Below, piece after piece: positions 26,582-39,700 of a stretch of DNA of 64,000 bases. The notes beneath the pieces were generated by a model. The model saw nothing but the letters and a program-made list of their open reading frames with translations, had not been told where the DNA came from and did not search any database. A program made the translations under genes and the position numbers. Each line of letters begins with the position of its first letter. Positions within the stretch are counted from its first letter, which is position 1. The DNA is from Rostratula benghalensis (taxonomy: Eukaryota > Chordata > Aves > Charadriiformes > Rostratulidae), in contig VXAI01000025.1 of assembly GCA_013399305.1 (NCBI GenBank), positions 6,406,143-6,470,142 of the forward strand, read 5' to 3'.

Positions 26582-26859
26582 CCTCAGGAAGCAGATTGGG
26601 AAAGGATCATTGTGTAAATAAGTTGTAAGCTAGGAAATTTTCATATGAACAGTGCTGGGTTTATGATAGTATTCAGAATAGCAGTCTTGCCAGAGGAGAT
26701 GTCAAACAATTGTCTTGTTCGTTCTTCCTTGCTTTTGTTGAAGCACCAAACCATATGGCAAATTAAGCCTGATTTTTATTAAACTTTTCATTGTACTAAG
26801 CTGAGTGTGAACTAGGAAATGCACTTTCTTTGAACTACGCAGCCATTATATAAGCAACT

Positions 26860-26935
26860 TAATTAGGAGATATTATTGTTCTTCACACATTACTGGGAGT
26901 ATGTATCTCCCTCTTGTGGCTAATTAGACATTTTA
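26860..26935. promoter_or_regulatory. CTCF-like site with flanking homeodomain motifs (candidate)
   Basis: On the - strand 26909-26920 reads GCCACAAGAGGG, close to the CTCF core CCASNAGRKGGC; the final C of that core is A here. TTAATTAGG lies upstream and CTAATTAGAC directly downstream. A boundary or enhancer role is inference from motif match only. Confidence 0.25.
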
Positions 26936-27069
26936 AAGAAACTTCTGAAGTTTACTTTTTGTGTGACCACCATTGCTCTTGAACAAATGATGCAGTGGTA
27001 CATGGAGCAGCCCTAACACGGGCTTCTTATAGCAATAATATTAAGCATAAGTTGCTTTCAATATCTAGG

Positions 27070-28224
27070 TGCATAGATGGTTACAGCGTTGGTGGATAAG
27101 GGAAGAGTCACAGACATCATCCACCTGGATTTGTGCAAAGCATTCGAAGCTGTCCTGCTTGATGTCCTTGTCTCTAAATTGGAGAGACATGGGTTTGATG
27201 GATGGACGACTCAGTGGATAAGGAATTGGCTGGGTAGTTGCATTTGAAGAATTGGGGTCAGCAACTCAATATCCTAGTGGAGGCCAGTTACAAGTGGTAT
27301 TCATTGGTAGCTGAGACTGGTGCTGTTTAACATCTTTGTGGGTGACATGGACAGTGGCATAGAGTCCACCCTCAGCAAGTTTGCTGTCAACAGCAAGCTG
27401 TGTGGTGTGTGGATGTCATCCAGAGGGACGTGGACAGGCTTGACAGGTGGGCTTATGTGAAGATCATGACGTACAACCAGGCCAAGTGATGAGCGATCCT
27501 GTACCTGGGTCAGGGCAACCCCAAGCATAAATACAGGCTGGGCAGTGAATGGATTGAGAGCAGCCCTGAGAAAGACTTAGGGGTGTTGGTTGATGAGAAG
27601 CTCAACATGACCTGGCAATGTGTGCTCACAGCCCAAAAAAACAACCATATCCTGGGCTGCATCAAAAGAAGCATGGCCAGCGGGTCAGTGGAGGTGATTG
27701 AGCCCCTCTGGTCTTGTGACAACATGCCTGGAATACTGAGTCCAGCTCTGGAGCCCCTAGCTTAAGAAGGACATGGACCTGTTGGAATGGGTCCAGAGAA
27801 AAACAACAAAGGTGATCAGAGGGCTGGAGCACCTCTGCTATGAGAATAGGCTGAGAGAGTTGGAGTTGTTCAGCCTGGAGGAGAAAAAATTCCAGGGGAC
27901 CTTATAGCAGCCTCCCAGTACCTAAAGGGGCCTATGATGGGGAAAGATGGAGAGGGACTTTGTCAGGGAGTGTAGTGATGAGGGGTAACGGTTTTAAACT
28001 GAAAGAGGATAAATTTAGATTAGATATTAAGAAGAAATCCTCTACTGTGTGGGTAGTGAGACACTGGCATAGGTGCCCAGAGAAGCTGTGGCTGCCCCAT
28101 TCCCGGAGGTGTTCAAGCTGGATGGGGCTTTCAGCAACCTGGTCTTAGTGGAAGGTGTCCCTGACCATGGCAGGGGATGATATTTAAGGTCCCTTCCAAC
28201 CCAAACCATTCTATGATTCTGTGG
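27070..28224 (+). mobile_element. CR1 LINE, 5'-truncated, sense, dead reverse transcriptase
   Basis: This is a CR1 retrotransposon copy in the same direction as CDH13. It starts inside the reverse transcriptase ORF at V-D-K-G-R-V and keeps polymerase motif A as H-L-D-L-C-K-A-F-E (27122-27148; the usual second acid D is E). The L-F-N-I-F-V-G-D-M block follows near 27330. The active-site motif, normally F-A-D-D, is F-A-V-N at 27380-27391, so both catalytic aspartates are gone. The C-terminal blocks (D-L-G-V-L-V-D-E-K-L-N-M near 27580) are followed by stops and frameshifts. The element ends with the conserved CR1 3' end: a cccttccaaccc block, then attctatgattctgtg at about 28209-28224. CR1 normally lacks a poly-A tail, and none is present. 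Confidence 0.95.
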
Positions 28225-30611
28225 GTAAACAGATGAGAGAAGGGTCTGTATATGTGATTGTGACTGTGACAGCTTCCTGAAGCTTTAAAAACCTGAATGG
28301 ACACGTCCTGTCATTTAGAAAAAATAAAAAATTTGCTGTCTGCTAACTTTGTTGGTCCTATGTGTTATGTGCTGAAGAAGGGCTTGCAGCTCAAGTGGGG
28401 ATGAGATATGGGATGTATTGCAGCTCCAAGGAGTACAAATCTTTCAGGTACCACATGGGGATGTCTTGCCATCAAGCTCAAGGTTAAGATCTTTGCCAGG
28501 TTTGGAGTTGAGAGGAAATTTTCCCTCCAGTCAGGTTTTCAGGGACTCGTATTACTGTTATTATTACGCTCCTGCCTTTCTATATGGTGTGGAGACAGAT
28601 CTGTATATGACTATCTGGATTTTTTGTGATAAATTCCCTTTCACAGCTCATGATTTGTTTTGCCCTTTTTTTTTTTTTTCAGTGCCTTTTTACAGCTGGG
28701 CCATTGCACAGATACTACCTCTTAAATTTGTCATAAACAGGTGATGTTTGATGGCTACAGTGGAAATGGCTGTTGTGTAGACATCTCTGAATTAGAGTCT
28801 TGTGCTGGCCTGTGGCTGACTTCAGGCCTTTCAAACCACTGTTCTTATATTGGATGGGAAGGTGCACTTGTCTTGTAATAAGTCTCAATACTCAGGGCAG
28901 AAGATGATCAATTCATCTTGTCCTTATAAAAGTGAGCAGTGGTCATGACACATTGCAAAATCGTAAGCATAGTTTTATGTTAAGAAAAACACATATTTTT
29001 AGGCTTGATGTAAAAAATACCCAAGACTGGTCAAAAAATGAATTTAACAGCAGGAAACTTTTCAGTAGGAACCATTAATTTTCAGTTTCATCATAAAACT
29101 TGAAGTTACAAAGTTACTTTGCCCTTTTGTCACCTGCAGAGTTGTCTGTCTCTGTGTTTGGGCATGACATACTCAAAAAATACATGAGAAGAAAACTTCA
29201 TCCATTAATGTCTCTGACTTGTTAGGAGGAAGAAAAAAAACCAGGTGAAACAGGTTTATACTTTGAAATTTTTCCCTTCCCCAAAGGGTTTCAGAATTGA
29301 AACTTTATCTCTGAAAACGCTGTTTTCTTCTTTTCATAACTTGTGGCAATTTTTTTATTCCTCAATTAAAATAAAGGAATAATAATTATGGAGTTTAGTA
29401 AAAATCTCACTGCCCAGTAATCTGCAAACCAGTGTTGCTGAACCCACAGCAACAGGGCAACAAACATGTATTTCCTCAGGGACATTATTAAACACCCTGC
29501 ATATGTATTTTCTCAAAATGGGAGCGGGTCCAGCTTTCTGAGGCTGCTTTTTCCCTTCCTCTTCCTGAGCTGTAATTCAAACCAGCATATAAATACTTGA
29601 CTTAATGTTTCTGCGGAAATATTAGCGATATAAAATTGCTAGAGACAAAAGAACATGAAACAGCAGAGGAAAAGGAATGGTTTGACAAGATTGTCAGCCT
29701 TAAAGGGCAAGATTAATTTATAATCCTTTTAGATTCTGGTGTACAAATACAAATTTGCAAACCATGTAGCTTATAACAAACATTGTGTTGCTCTGCAAGT
29801 TTACATATGCTTCTGTTGCTAATGTGAGACAGCCTTGAAATTGGATTTTTAGGGATTTTTTTCTTATGGGGGAATAAGGTAGTGATAGTAACAAGGAGTT
29901 TCCACACACCCGTGTGTGTGTATATATTTATATGAGTTTGGAAAGTGGAGGAATTCCAACTGTGTGACTAAGCAGAGTTCTGGGCAGGATACCCAGATAT
30001 TTTCATGAGGAGTTTTTTCCCTTGGTTTAAAATCCTGGGAAGAGGGGAACAGAAGGAAATGTAGAGGGGTGGAGGGGTGGAACATGACAGACCAACTTAA
30101 AAGTAGTTTATTTTGTAATGAGTTTACAATAATAGGGACTGACTGATTGGAAAACAATGTGTGATGGTTACCTGGCATTGTAAGGGTTGTTGTGAAATAA
30201 GTTACGCTTTATGCCACTCACTGGAATATAGCTTTTTTCTTTTTTTCCCCCCCTTTTTTTAAAGTTTGTAGCTATTTTATCAATTTAACTGGAAAAAAAG
30301 AATTAAATAAGATGTCAAGTTCTAAACATGTAGTGGACACAGTGGCCATGGAATAATATAAACTTCAAGGAGTGAAACAGAAAACCGCAAAGATAAGATA
30401 GGAACTGGCTAAGGGTGTGAGCAGCAGCTTTTCCTGAATTTAACATAAAAATTGCAGAGTGTTTGAATGATCGAAACCATACTTCAGAGTTACATATTAG
30501 TGGTAGAGAATATACCTTGACATTAGGTAAGAGAACAAAATGGCTATGTGGTTTTAGAATGATTTTAATAGTTTTTATAATATGCCCTTTAACTTGTTTT
30601 CTGCCCTGCAG
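28225..30611. other. Intronic sequence before the second exon
   Basis: Unique-looking DNA. It contains a T14 run near 28666-28679, a short GT/TA alternating stretch at 29911-29932 and the branch/pyrimidine region leading to the acceptor at 30611. Open frames at 28408-28744 and 29713-30178 show no known domain. Confidence 0.65.
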
Positions 30612-30764
30612 GTCATCAGCAGTGAGGGGACAGAGGGAGCAAAGTTTCGACTCTCTGGTAAGGGAGTAGATCAAGACCCAAAAGGAATTTTTAGAATCAA
30701 TGAGATCAGCGGAGATGTCTCCGTGACCCGAGCCCTTGATAGAGAAGCAATTGCCAATTATGAG
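30612..30764 (+). CDS. CDH13: CDH13 (T-cadherin) exon: central part of EC1
   Basis: This exon of 51 codons is phase 0 at both ends, with acceptor CCCTGCAG ending at 30611 and donor GTGAGT at 30765. It continues directly from the K codon at 238-240. The peptide runs V-I-S-S-E-G-T-E-G-A-K-F-R-L, then S-G-K-G-V-D-Q-D-P-K-G-I-F-R-I-N, G-D-V-S-V-T and A-L-D-R-E-A-I-A-N-Y-E. The G.G.D..P.G.F.I and LDRE signatures are diagnostic for a cadherin EC1 repeat. The glutamate of LDRE is one of the calcium ligands at the EC1-EC2 interface in cadherins (family knowledge). The length, 51 residues, equals the matching human CDH13 segment as I recall it. This is probably exon 5 by human numbering; that is inference. 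No frameshift or stop is present, so the gene looks intact here. The rest of EC1 and EC2-EC5 must lie downstream of the window. Confidence 0.97.
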
Positions 30765-33700
30765 GTGAGTGGTCATAGCAATAGGATCTCTGCTTCTACG
30801 TTGATAATGCATATTTTTGAATGTGCATTTGCTTTTTGAAAGAGCTGCAGTTATTGGACACCAAATTGTAGGTACTGTTATATAAAATCTCCAGAAGCAT
30901 TTGTCCTTTGGAAATGGTAAATGTGTTTATTTTTATATTCAATCGAAACTCTGTTCTGCTTTCTGCATGTAATTTCTGTCATTTATCTTTAATAGAAATA
31001 CCGCCTGAATATCGTGTATGCATTTGTTTTGTGAATACAAAATCGCTTGGACAAAAGGAGATCTTTTGGGGAAGTTGCCACTAAGGCACTATATGGTTAT
31101 ACTTTTTCTTTTAGATTGTCAAGCTGTCAATGGAATATACTATTCAACTCCATTTTTAGTAATGGATACCTTTTAATAGAGATAAAGGAGATTCTTTTAT
31201 TATGAAAATGTTAGCAGATATATCTCTCGGATATATGTCTCCTACAAAGATTTCACTAAAGATTCCTTTCCTTATCCAAAAATGCTGTGTTTCTCCCCAT
31301 TGAAATTCTAACAAATGTTCTCTGAAATCTGCAAAAAACCTGCACCACACTGTCCTGAAATGCATAATGTAAATAGAGGATCTGTCAGTTCATGTTTTGT
31401 GTCTAGCTCTTGAAACATGCAGTCTGATAAATTGTGTCTGGCCACTTCGATACAGATGAGCAGCAGAATTCAAAATGCTAAATGGTTTTGTACCAGAACT
31501 GGTTCGTGTGCGTGTTGTCACTCATGCCATAGCATGGGGGACTGCCCTCCGTATCCTCATGCAGCAGGGAGTGCACGGTCCTCCAGCCCCTGTGGGGCAC
31601 AGGCTCTGGTGACAGTTCTGGCTGCCATCCCTGACCTCTTCGTTCTGTGTTCTGCTATGTAATAACCAATATTTGTACGCTCAATGCTTTTCCTCTCCTC
31701 CTCTGGAAGAGTTTGCCGGTTAGATGACTAGTCATACTTGCTCAAACAGCACTGCTAAAATTTACCATATGTTGGCTTTCAACACTTAAACATTTATTTC
31801 CCATCCAGGTCTACAGTGAAATGTATGTTAAGCACTCACATAGGATTTATGGTAGTGACTGATGTCCTTCTTAAAAGAAAAGCATTGCAGTTGCTCTTTT
31901 TAACACTGTTCCTTGTCTTCATTTACCAGCTGTTTCTAATTTTATCAGTGCTTTTCCACCTTAATGTGTTCAAGTATAAACCTTGAATATTTTTTTTTAC
32001 TGGAAAATCATAGTAGTCTTTTCAACCTAATGCATCAAACCGCAAATGGCACTCCTATCTGATCTGCCAATGTATACACTTAAATTAAGACAAAAACATT
32101 TCCCTAGAGGAGCCTTTTTGAAGCAATGCAGGTTATGTAGAAATAGTGCAGTGTAGCAGATTATCCAGAGCACTGTGAATGTATATCCTAATAGGCTGTA
32201 GTGCTTTCTAAACCTGTTATATAGCACTCTGCTCAGCATGGTTGCTGGCATCCTGTTGTGCAAAATGTAGCTGAAAAGTTCTGTAGGAGAACCCTCAAGT
32301 TGATTAGTCCATCTCTGAATCCAGCCCTTTGCTTTCCAATAAGGCTGTATCATGGTGTAAGGAAGGCAGCAGGATTTTCTCTTTGATTTCCTTGGTACAC
32401 CAAAAGATGAATTATCTGAAAGACATTTAAATTGCTGTCAAAAGTGGTTTTGTTTTCTGTTTTTGTTTGAGTTACTCCCCTGCCCAGTATTGATGTCCTG
32501 AAAGGAAAAGTTCAAAGCAAAGGGCAATCACAGAAAAAAAGAGATCTCCATGATAAAAATACCATTTTTTTGCAAGCCATCATACTATGGAGTATATAGT
32601 CAGTGGAAGGGCAAGGATAAAAAGATGAAATCTGTTTGAACCCTACCAGCTCTACGGAGGGCTGTTGAACATGTGTGCTGATCTATTCCCTGTGATTAGT
32701 GCTTATGTACTCAAGGAATGACAATTAAAAAAAAATGTTAATAGGGCACAAAATAGAGCTTTGGTGATCACAGTATTTGACAGATCTTCACAGATTTTTA
32801 TAATCTGTGTACCTCAAAGTTTTAAATTAGCTAGGAACATTTAATCTATTCTAGAAATTCATTGCTGTTTCTGTCATTGAATATTTGAAATTCTACTTTT
32901 CACTGCCTTCTTTCTGCTGGAGGAATACTGAGAAACCTGTAGGGGTTTTAGTGTTTATTCATTACAAGAGGAATGTGATTAAATTAGATGAATACTGAAT
33001 TCTAGTTAATCCTATCTTACTAAAAATACTGTTTATTTATTTATTTACTAATAAAAGGTAGAAAATATTTTAAAAGAGATTGAAAAAAACTGTCTGAGGG
33101 TCAGAGCCTGCTCATGTATTTGGTGGAGCTCATTTGCATGGAAGTTGTGTTTCCAGATGAGTTTAGGTTTTGTTTGTTAGCAAAAGAAACTCAATTTAGC
33201 AAGAGGAACCTAAGGTAGGTACATTAATGACACCCCACTACCCCCACCCCCTGTAACAGACTGATTGATTTATGAGTTTATTTTTATAAAACCATCTATG
33301 AAAATTTCAATTGATCAAAAATTATCAAGTATGTGAAATTCCACCAAAATATCAAAGTTATGGTGATTAAATGCCATAGTATTTCTGATGAAATCACTTA
33401 CACATTTGAAAATGTGACACTTTTTTTGAGAAAATGAATCTGTTTCAGAGGTGGCTGGGTGAGACAGCAAAATTCCAAGAATCACTACATTGAAATTAAC
33501 CATTAGTAATTTTTTTTTTTTTTTCTCATGTACGTGGAACTATGCTCATGCAATTGTGTTTTGCCAGTGGAAGAAGGTAGATGCTTCTGATGTGTTTGTG
33601 CCTGTAACTTTGCAGGGTGCCTCCATAGACGTCAGAGAATGTCAATCGGCTTCTGTTTTAAGCGAAAGCTGTTTATAAAGAAGAGCGAGAGGATGTAAGG

Positions 33701-36700
33701 ATGTTGTTATGCCCAGGAAAGACAGAATGTTTCAGAAAAGTGTGCAGTAATTGCTTTTCTCCTCTAAAGAGGTTTGATAAAGAGCCTCCTGACAGGAATT
33801 CTCTGGGTCAGAGTAAACCAGTGGATTTACATTGAATGGTTTTATTTTGGGACTTGCTGCAGCCTGCGATGAAACTACTAAATGATGCTCTAAAGAAGGG
33901 GCTTAAGCAGAATATGGGCATGTTATTGAATTGTTTCTGGGTTGGTGAGACAAACGGGTAGCCTAGAGCCCCTATTTAGTGAGACCAAAAGGTGTTCAAT
34001 TGTACAAATACGCTCTCAAAAATAATGTCTTTAGTTTCATCTCAAGATTTGAATAAATAAGACTAGTTGGAAATTTCAGACAGTGGCAAATTTATCTAGT
34101 ATTGAGAAGTGCAGATGTCTAAAAACAGAGGAAGGAACTTGGTGGGGAGACTTAAGATAGATTTTCTAGTCCTAATCGGTAAGGTACAAGCCATCCAAAA
34201 ACTGACGATAATGTGGGCATTTCTGAGTTCACTTCAGATCCATACTCTTTTCTGACTCCAGCAGAGCAGAAATATTAGTGGCTTTTCAGTTGCATGTTTT
34301 AGCAAAAAAAAATATAAAATAAAAATCAAGTGCTTCTAAAAAGAGCTGCAATAACAGAACTGAAGGATTCCAATGAAGCTAGAAGTTGTGCTAAGTGTTG
34401 ATAAAAGACCAGTGAATTGGGACGTAAAGTTTGAAATAGAGGGCCAGTGAAGACTGGCTGAAAAACACTGCTTATGGGGTAATCTGTTAATTAAAAGCAC
34501 TGAGCTCATTTTCAAAGCCGGAGGATATGGAGGATATATTTGTAGGCAGAATGCTTTAATGCAAGTAAAAGCAGGACAAGTTGCATATATTGATTATTAT
34601 GGCCACAATAACAAAAATTGCTAAGTCAAAGAACCATGCAAAGTTAGGTAGGCTCAGAAGGAAATGGAACAATATTCCATTAACTTTTTTACACTTTAGC
34701 ACGTGAGGTTTTGGTTTGGCATTCCTTGGGTACTGGACAAAGCCTGAAGCTTGTTTCCCATCACTTAGTGCTGTGTGTAATCCCTGCAGCAGCAAAATCC
34801 AGTTCTGTAACATCTTAAGCATCAGTCAATGGAGGGGCTTTCAGTTGGGTCTCAAGTGTTTAAAGGATGCTCCCATCGTTGATGGGCTTGTCCATAACTG
34901 CTTGCCAAATGTAAATATGAGTGGAAGAGAATTAATCAGAAAGTGATCCTTTGCAAGCATGAAATGAAGAAGCTTGATAAAACTATTCAGCCACAGCATG
35001 CAAATTAGAGCTGTGACCAAATTTACCTAGGCAATTTGAACTGTTAATGAAGAGTTAGTTTTAATTATTTTTTAAGTGAAGAGCTTTATTTGCTTTAGAA
35101 AATACTTAACAAGCAGAGGTGTGAAATCGGCTTTCAGCTTTTTTTTTATAATGACATCACACTTCTGTGAAAGGCAGCCTTGCAACTGGTAGTGACAGAC
35201 TGAGATATTTAGAAAACTTATGTTAGCAGGACTGAGAAGCAAATTAGGAATATTCAGTCTATGTAGAGTTGTGGACTCAAGTAGACTGGGAACAGGCTAA
35301 ATAATTCAGACCCATCGATAGCAACCAAATCTGTAATGTGAACTGCTTCAGTCTGGATTTATGTGATACTGTTGATTCTGTGACTGGTCCAAAAGTCTAG
35401 GGTGATGCTGCTGCCCTAATGGACTCTATTTGTGTGCTTATTATGGACAAAATAATAGAAATGCTTCACAATCATGAGGGACACTAGTTTGGTCAGGGGC
35501 CAAGGACTATTTTGTGAGAAAGATTTTTCCGTACTTGAATGCATTTTTGTAGATATTGAAAGTATTACTGTGGCAAAAAGCTAGAAGTGAGCAGCTGTAA
35601 TTTTTCCTCTACAGAATATTGTATTTGTCTTCTGTGTAAGTCCGTTTTAGTGCAACTACATCCTTTTCAGAGTGATTTATCATACCCTCATACTGAATCT
35701 CTGTAATATGCAGTGTGGAGAGTTATATAGAGGGCACACAGAAGCATACTTCTCTTGGAGAAAGAAAGACACAAACTTACTTCTAACTTCCAGACTGGTC
35801 TAAACTGCATTTTAATCTTGGTTATCTGTGCTGGCAGAATTGTCTGAAGTGTGATCGGCTCGATCTTGAGCTGAAACCTGTTGGTGGGGAATGTCAGGTC
35901 TCAGTAATCTCCCACTAATACCCTGGGGAAAATTGGACGAAACCAGGTATTGTTTCTTCAAAAATAATTAGTATTTCTTTAATATATTTTTCCACTGAGA
36001 TTATGAAATTAAGTTAAACTTCCTGTTATTTTTATGTATATTCTCCCATTTTGTCTTGGGGGAACAAGATATCTAGTTTATATAAACCCTCTAACCTATC
36101 ATATCTTATTCATTTCTACTGTAAGTAGTCTACGCAAAGCACACTGTAGATCTCAATGTTATGAGATATCAGCAGGGTACAGTGATTCATTTCAGAAGCC
36201 ACTAGCATCCTCATATCATTTGTGGAAAGCATACAAAAGTCAACAGTTAGTTTTGTTGGAGGGCATATGTTTTATTCTTAGATAGAACTCCTTGCGTGGC
36301 TTTGACATTCCTGCTGTTCAACAGCTCTGTCATGTCACTTGTAGGAGGAACAGAGTGAAGTTTCATTAAGGGGAAAAATCAGCGAAGGTTTGTGTATAAC
36401 CTATAACTGTCAAGACAAGGAAGTGGGCTTGCATTTCCATGCTAAAAATAAGCCAAACTCCAAACACCAGGCAAAATTAGTATTTTCTTATTGAAGAGTC
36501 GGAGGTGGAAATGCACAGCACTAAGAAACAAAGAAAAAATGGAGTTTACTGAGACAGTAACGAATGACACAAAATTTGTTTTCATGGTTGTTTTGTTTGT
36601 TTATTTTTTATTACTGTTATTGTGTTCTAGTAGAAGATCGCTCCTGGAAAGAATAATGATTTGTTCAGTAAAACAAGAGGAGACTAATAACATTTTTGTC

Positions 36701-39700
36701 ATCTTATGTTAATAGCCTGAGAAACTACTTTTGCTGTTATATATTAATTGCATTTTAAGGCATTTACATGTCATCATGATACTTCTTCACTCTTTAGCAT
36801 GATCAGTTTGTCTGTTTCTTTGCCTTGTGTATTTGTATTATAGCAACCCTCAAAATATCTTGATGAAGGCTCACTGTTCTAGGTGCAGCATAAATACTCA
36901 AGAAGACACTTTGCCTTTCCCCCTGACCTTATGTTTTCCTATAGGAATGGGTGGAGTCTTGGCTTGCAAACATTCCTGATTTTTTCCAGCCTTATGCAGT
37001 GATGAATGTCAGAGCAGTATCTTTATTTCTATGGCTATTTCTTCATCTTGGAAATGTGGATCTGCAAGAATCTATACTTCAGAAAACTGAAGTGGGGCCT
37101 GTAATAACTTTTTTTTTTCCCCCCAGAACTAAGGCAATGAATTCATTATATTTTTTTGGTCAATAATTTCCTGTCTGCAGCTAGAGTTGCTGCTGTCTCC
37201 TTTCTGACCTCTTGTTCTTTATATACCTGAAGGATGATCATATTACCTATCTTATCTTCTGCTTCAATATTCTTTTCATTTTCTACCTTCTTGCATCTTT
37301 TTTCCCTTGCACTTTTAACTTCATTCCATAACATTTCTACTCCCCCATCTTTATGGCTTTCACTTACACTTTTCCTACACTTTTTTGCATTTCCTTATTC
37401 AGAAATTCTGACCTGTTTTATGCTCTCTAATAATAGTGTTGCTAGGGGTATGCATAACTGTCATCTACGCATAAACTTGTTTTGTTATTGTGTATAACCT
37501 TTCCACTGTCTTCACAAAAGCTGTACTGCTTTATCCATTCTAATCTGCTGTCTTCATAAGTGGAATCCTTTAGAAACCTGTGTTCTGGAAACCCTTGACT
37601 TAGGATTACTTGCTGCATGAGCCTTCCTTTTCTTCAATGTTGGTGAAACAGCTGAGGTAGTTAATATGTCTTGCTAAGAAATTTTGGTGGAAGAATGAGT
37701 TTTGTTTCCATTTTAATGCTTTTTAGACTGCATAGCTCTTCTGTCATATTATGCATGATAATTTAGGAAGTATATTGTTATTCCTAGCATTTAGTTTATT
37801 GCAAATAACTCCAATATTTAATTCTGTCAACAATGGAACTGTGGTCTGCTCAAAAGTGGTCAGCCTCAAACGGGGAGCTGTAAAAATTTTTTTAAAATAA
37901 ACAACAAAAGTGGTTGGAGTCTAGGATTCACTGGCCTGTGTCATCTTCAACACTTTTTGACTGCCATATTTTAAGCCCACAGTAGGATTACTCTTTTTCT
38001 CAGGCCCACAGATGAGGCAGATGACTGGTTGTGGGTGGGTGAATTTGCATTTTGAACTGCGGAAGTGAAATTAGAACCTTTTGGTAGGGTCATCTCCCCT
38101 CCACCCCAAAATAAATCAGTTGTGTCTCTGTTACCACGTTGATGGCAATTAACTATTCTTGATTAGTGTGCCAAGGTATAGATAACAGCATCATTTGTCT
38201 CTGCAGCTAAGTTAACAAATCAATTGACATTACATGATCATAAATGGAATCCATTTTCCTCTTGCATCACAGGTGAACTCACTAGTGTTCACAAGAAATA
38301 AAATGCGTATTTTGTGAATAAAGTTCTGACTGATAACATTTACCAACTGAACAAGAGACTACTTCATATACCAATCCACTTAAAAAACTTGCAGCTGTAC
38401 TTCAGCATGTTGCATATATGTTTGTGTGCAGGTTGCTTTGCCCTTGTACTTTGATTAAATACTTACACGTGTGTCCAAATGAATGTGTCAGTGCATAAAC
38501 ATGAATATAGGTTATCATAAACCTTAGTATATTCTAATAGATGTATATATAATTACTTTCTCTATTCCACTCAAATCTCACTTCTGTTGCAGCCAAATGG
38601 AAATCCTGTTTCCATGCTTGACAGCATGAAATCGCTGGTGGACTGTCATTATTTCTTAATTACAATATTTCTCAGTTATTTGTGGAGACTTCAGTTGTGC
38701 TGAACCTTAGGCATCCTACTCTCACAAATCTGAAATGTTACCTGTCCCAAGAATTTAAAGTATGTCAGAGCCCCAAAGCTTGCATGAGAGTCTGAGTGAT
38801 TAGTTCCTTTTAATATGGGTTCTGGGCTCTTTTTTATTCATATCATCCTAACTCCTTTTTGGCAGTTGCATATTTATCTCTTTAAAATGAAACAAATGAC
38901 AGACAGGACTCAATAGGTGGAATTTAAGAAAACAATGCTTCACATGGCAAGCAGAGCTGTGAGAATTTTTATTTTTCCCTTTATTAGTCTTTTGTGGTGA
39001 AAACATTAATGGAAATGTGATTCTTCTGTGTTGACATTTTTCTTTCTTTAGTTTTTTTTCAGTGCATAAGAGCAAATGAGTGAGAGGTGCAGGGAACTAC
39101 AGTTAGAAATATTTAGAGAGCATCATGTGAAGAGACTCCTACTGTTATGTATGCTTTGCATGGCATTATCTGTTACCATGTAACTGATAAAAAGTCTTGC
39201 TGTGTTTGTCCTGGTTTACTCAGGTCATTACTAATTATTGCCGAATTAGACATTCCTTGAAATGAAGCTGTATATATGTGAATGTCTTGATTTATTTTTT
39301 TTTTATTTTCTGGTGGCTCATTAACAAGAGATGTGACTTCAGTTTAAGATTTTTCAACACGGTAATTTGTTTGTATCAGTTCATGTAAAACACCATATGT
39401 TTAGATTCACATAGTGGATCTTTTTGTTTTGGGAGACTTTGTAATTTTTCTTTAGAGGATGAGATGGTCTCAGTAGTTACTGGGAAAACTCATTGTGCAG
39501 GTGTATGACTAAAAGTTTGCAAGGACAGATACATTAAATGCAATCCTGGTCCTTTTGAAGTTACCCTATAAGGACATTTTTTCATCTGAGAGCATTTCTA
39601 TCATATTCAAAACATTTTGCCAAAACTTGTTATGCTGCTGACAGCAGAAGCAGGACATGGTAAATGTTCTGCTTTGATCTCTCTGGAAGTCCAGCACTAA

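Larger units (their letters stand above)
16578..27069. other. Intronic sequence with homopolymers and small repeats
   Basis: No gene or identifiable interspersed repeat is seen. The segment contains poly-T runs at 16671-16690 and 26557-26581, a TA-rich repeat at 20691-20736 and a CTCF-like motif near 26909-26920, listed separately. Open frames of 60-105 codons (for example 24032-24349) have no recognisable domains. Confidence 0.65.
241..30611 (+). other. CDH13: CDH13 intron between the two EC1 exons (30,371 bp)
   Basis: This is a complete phase 0 intron with donor GTAAGT at 241 and acceptor CCCTGCAG ending at 30611. The acceptor is preceded by a pyrimidine-rich stretch (30588-30608). The intron holds an antisense CR1, an old decayed CR1-like LINE, a sense CR1 with a dead reverse transcriptase, an assembly gap and several simple repeats, each listed separately. 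CDH13 is known for very long introns in amniotes, so the size is expected. Confidence 0.93.

Noticed and set aside
30315..30812. 165-codon open frame on the - strand, the longest in the window
   Set aside because: It overlaps the CDH13 exon on the opposite strand; the antisense of a coding exon tends to stay open, and the peptide shows no known domain.
33132..33139. Exact octamer ATTTGCAT, a POU-factor site
   Set aside because: The same octamer recurs at 39864-39871 and 46763-46770 with no shared context, as expected by chance in AT-rich DNA.
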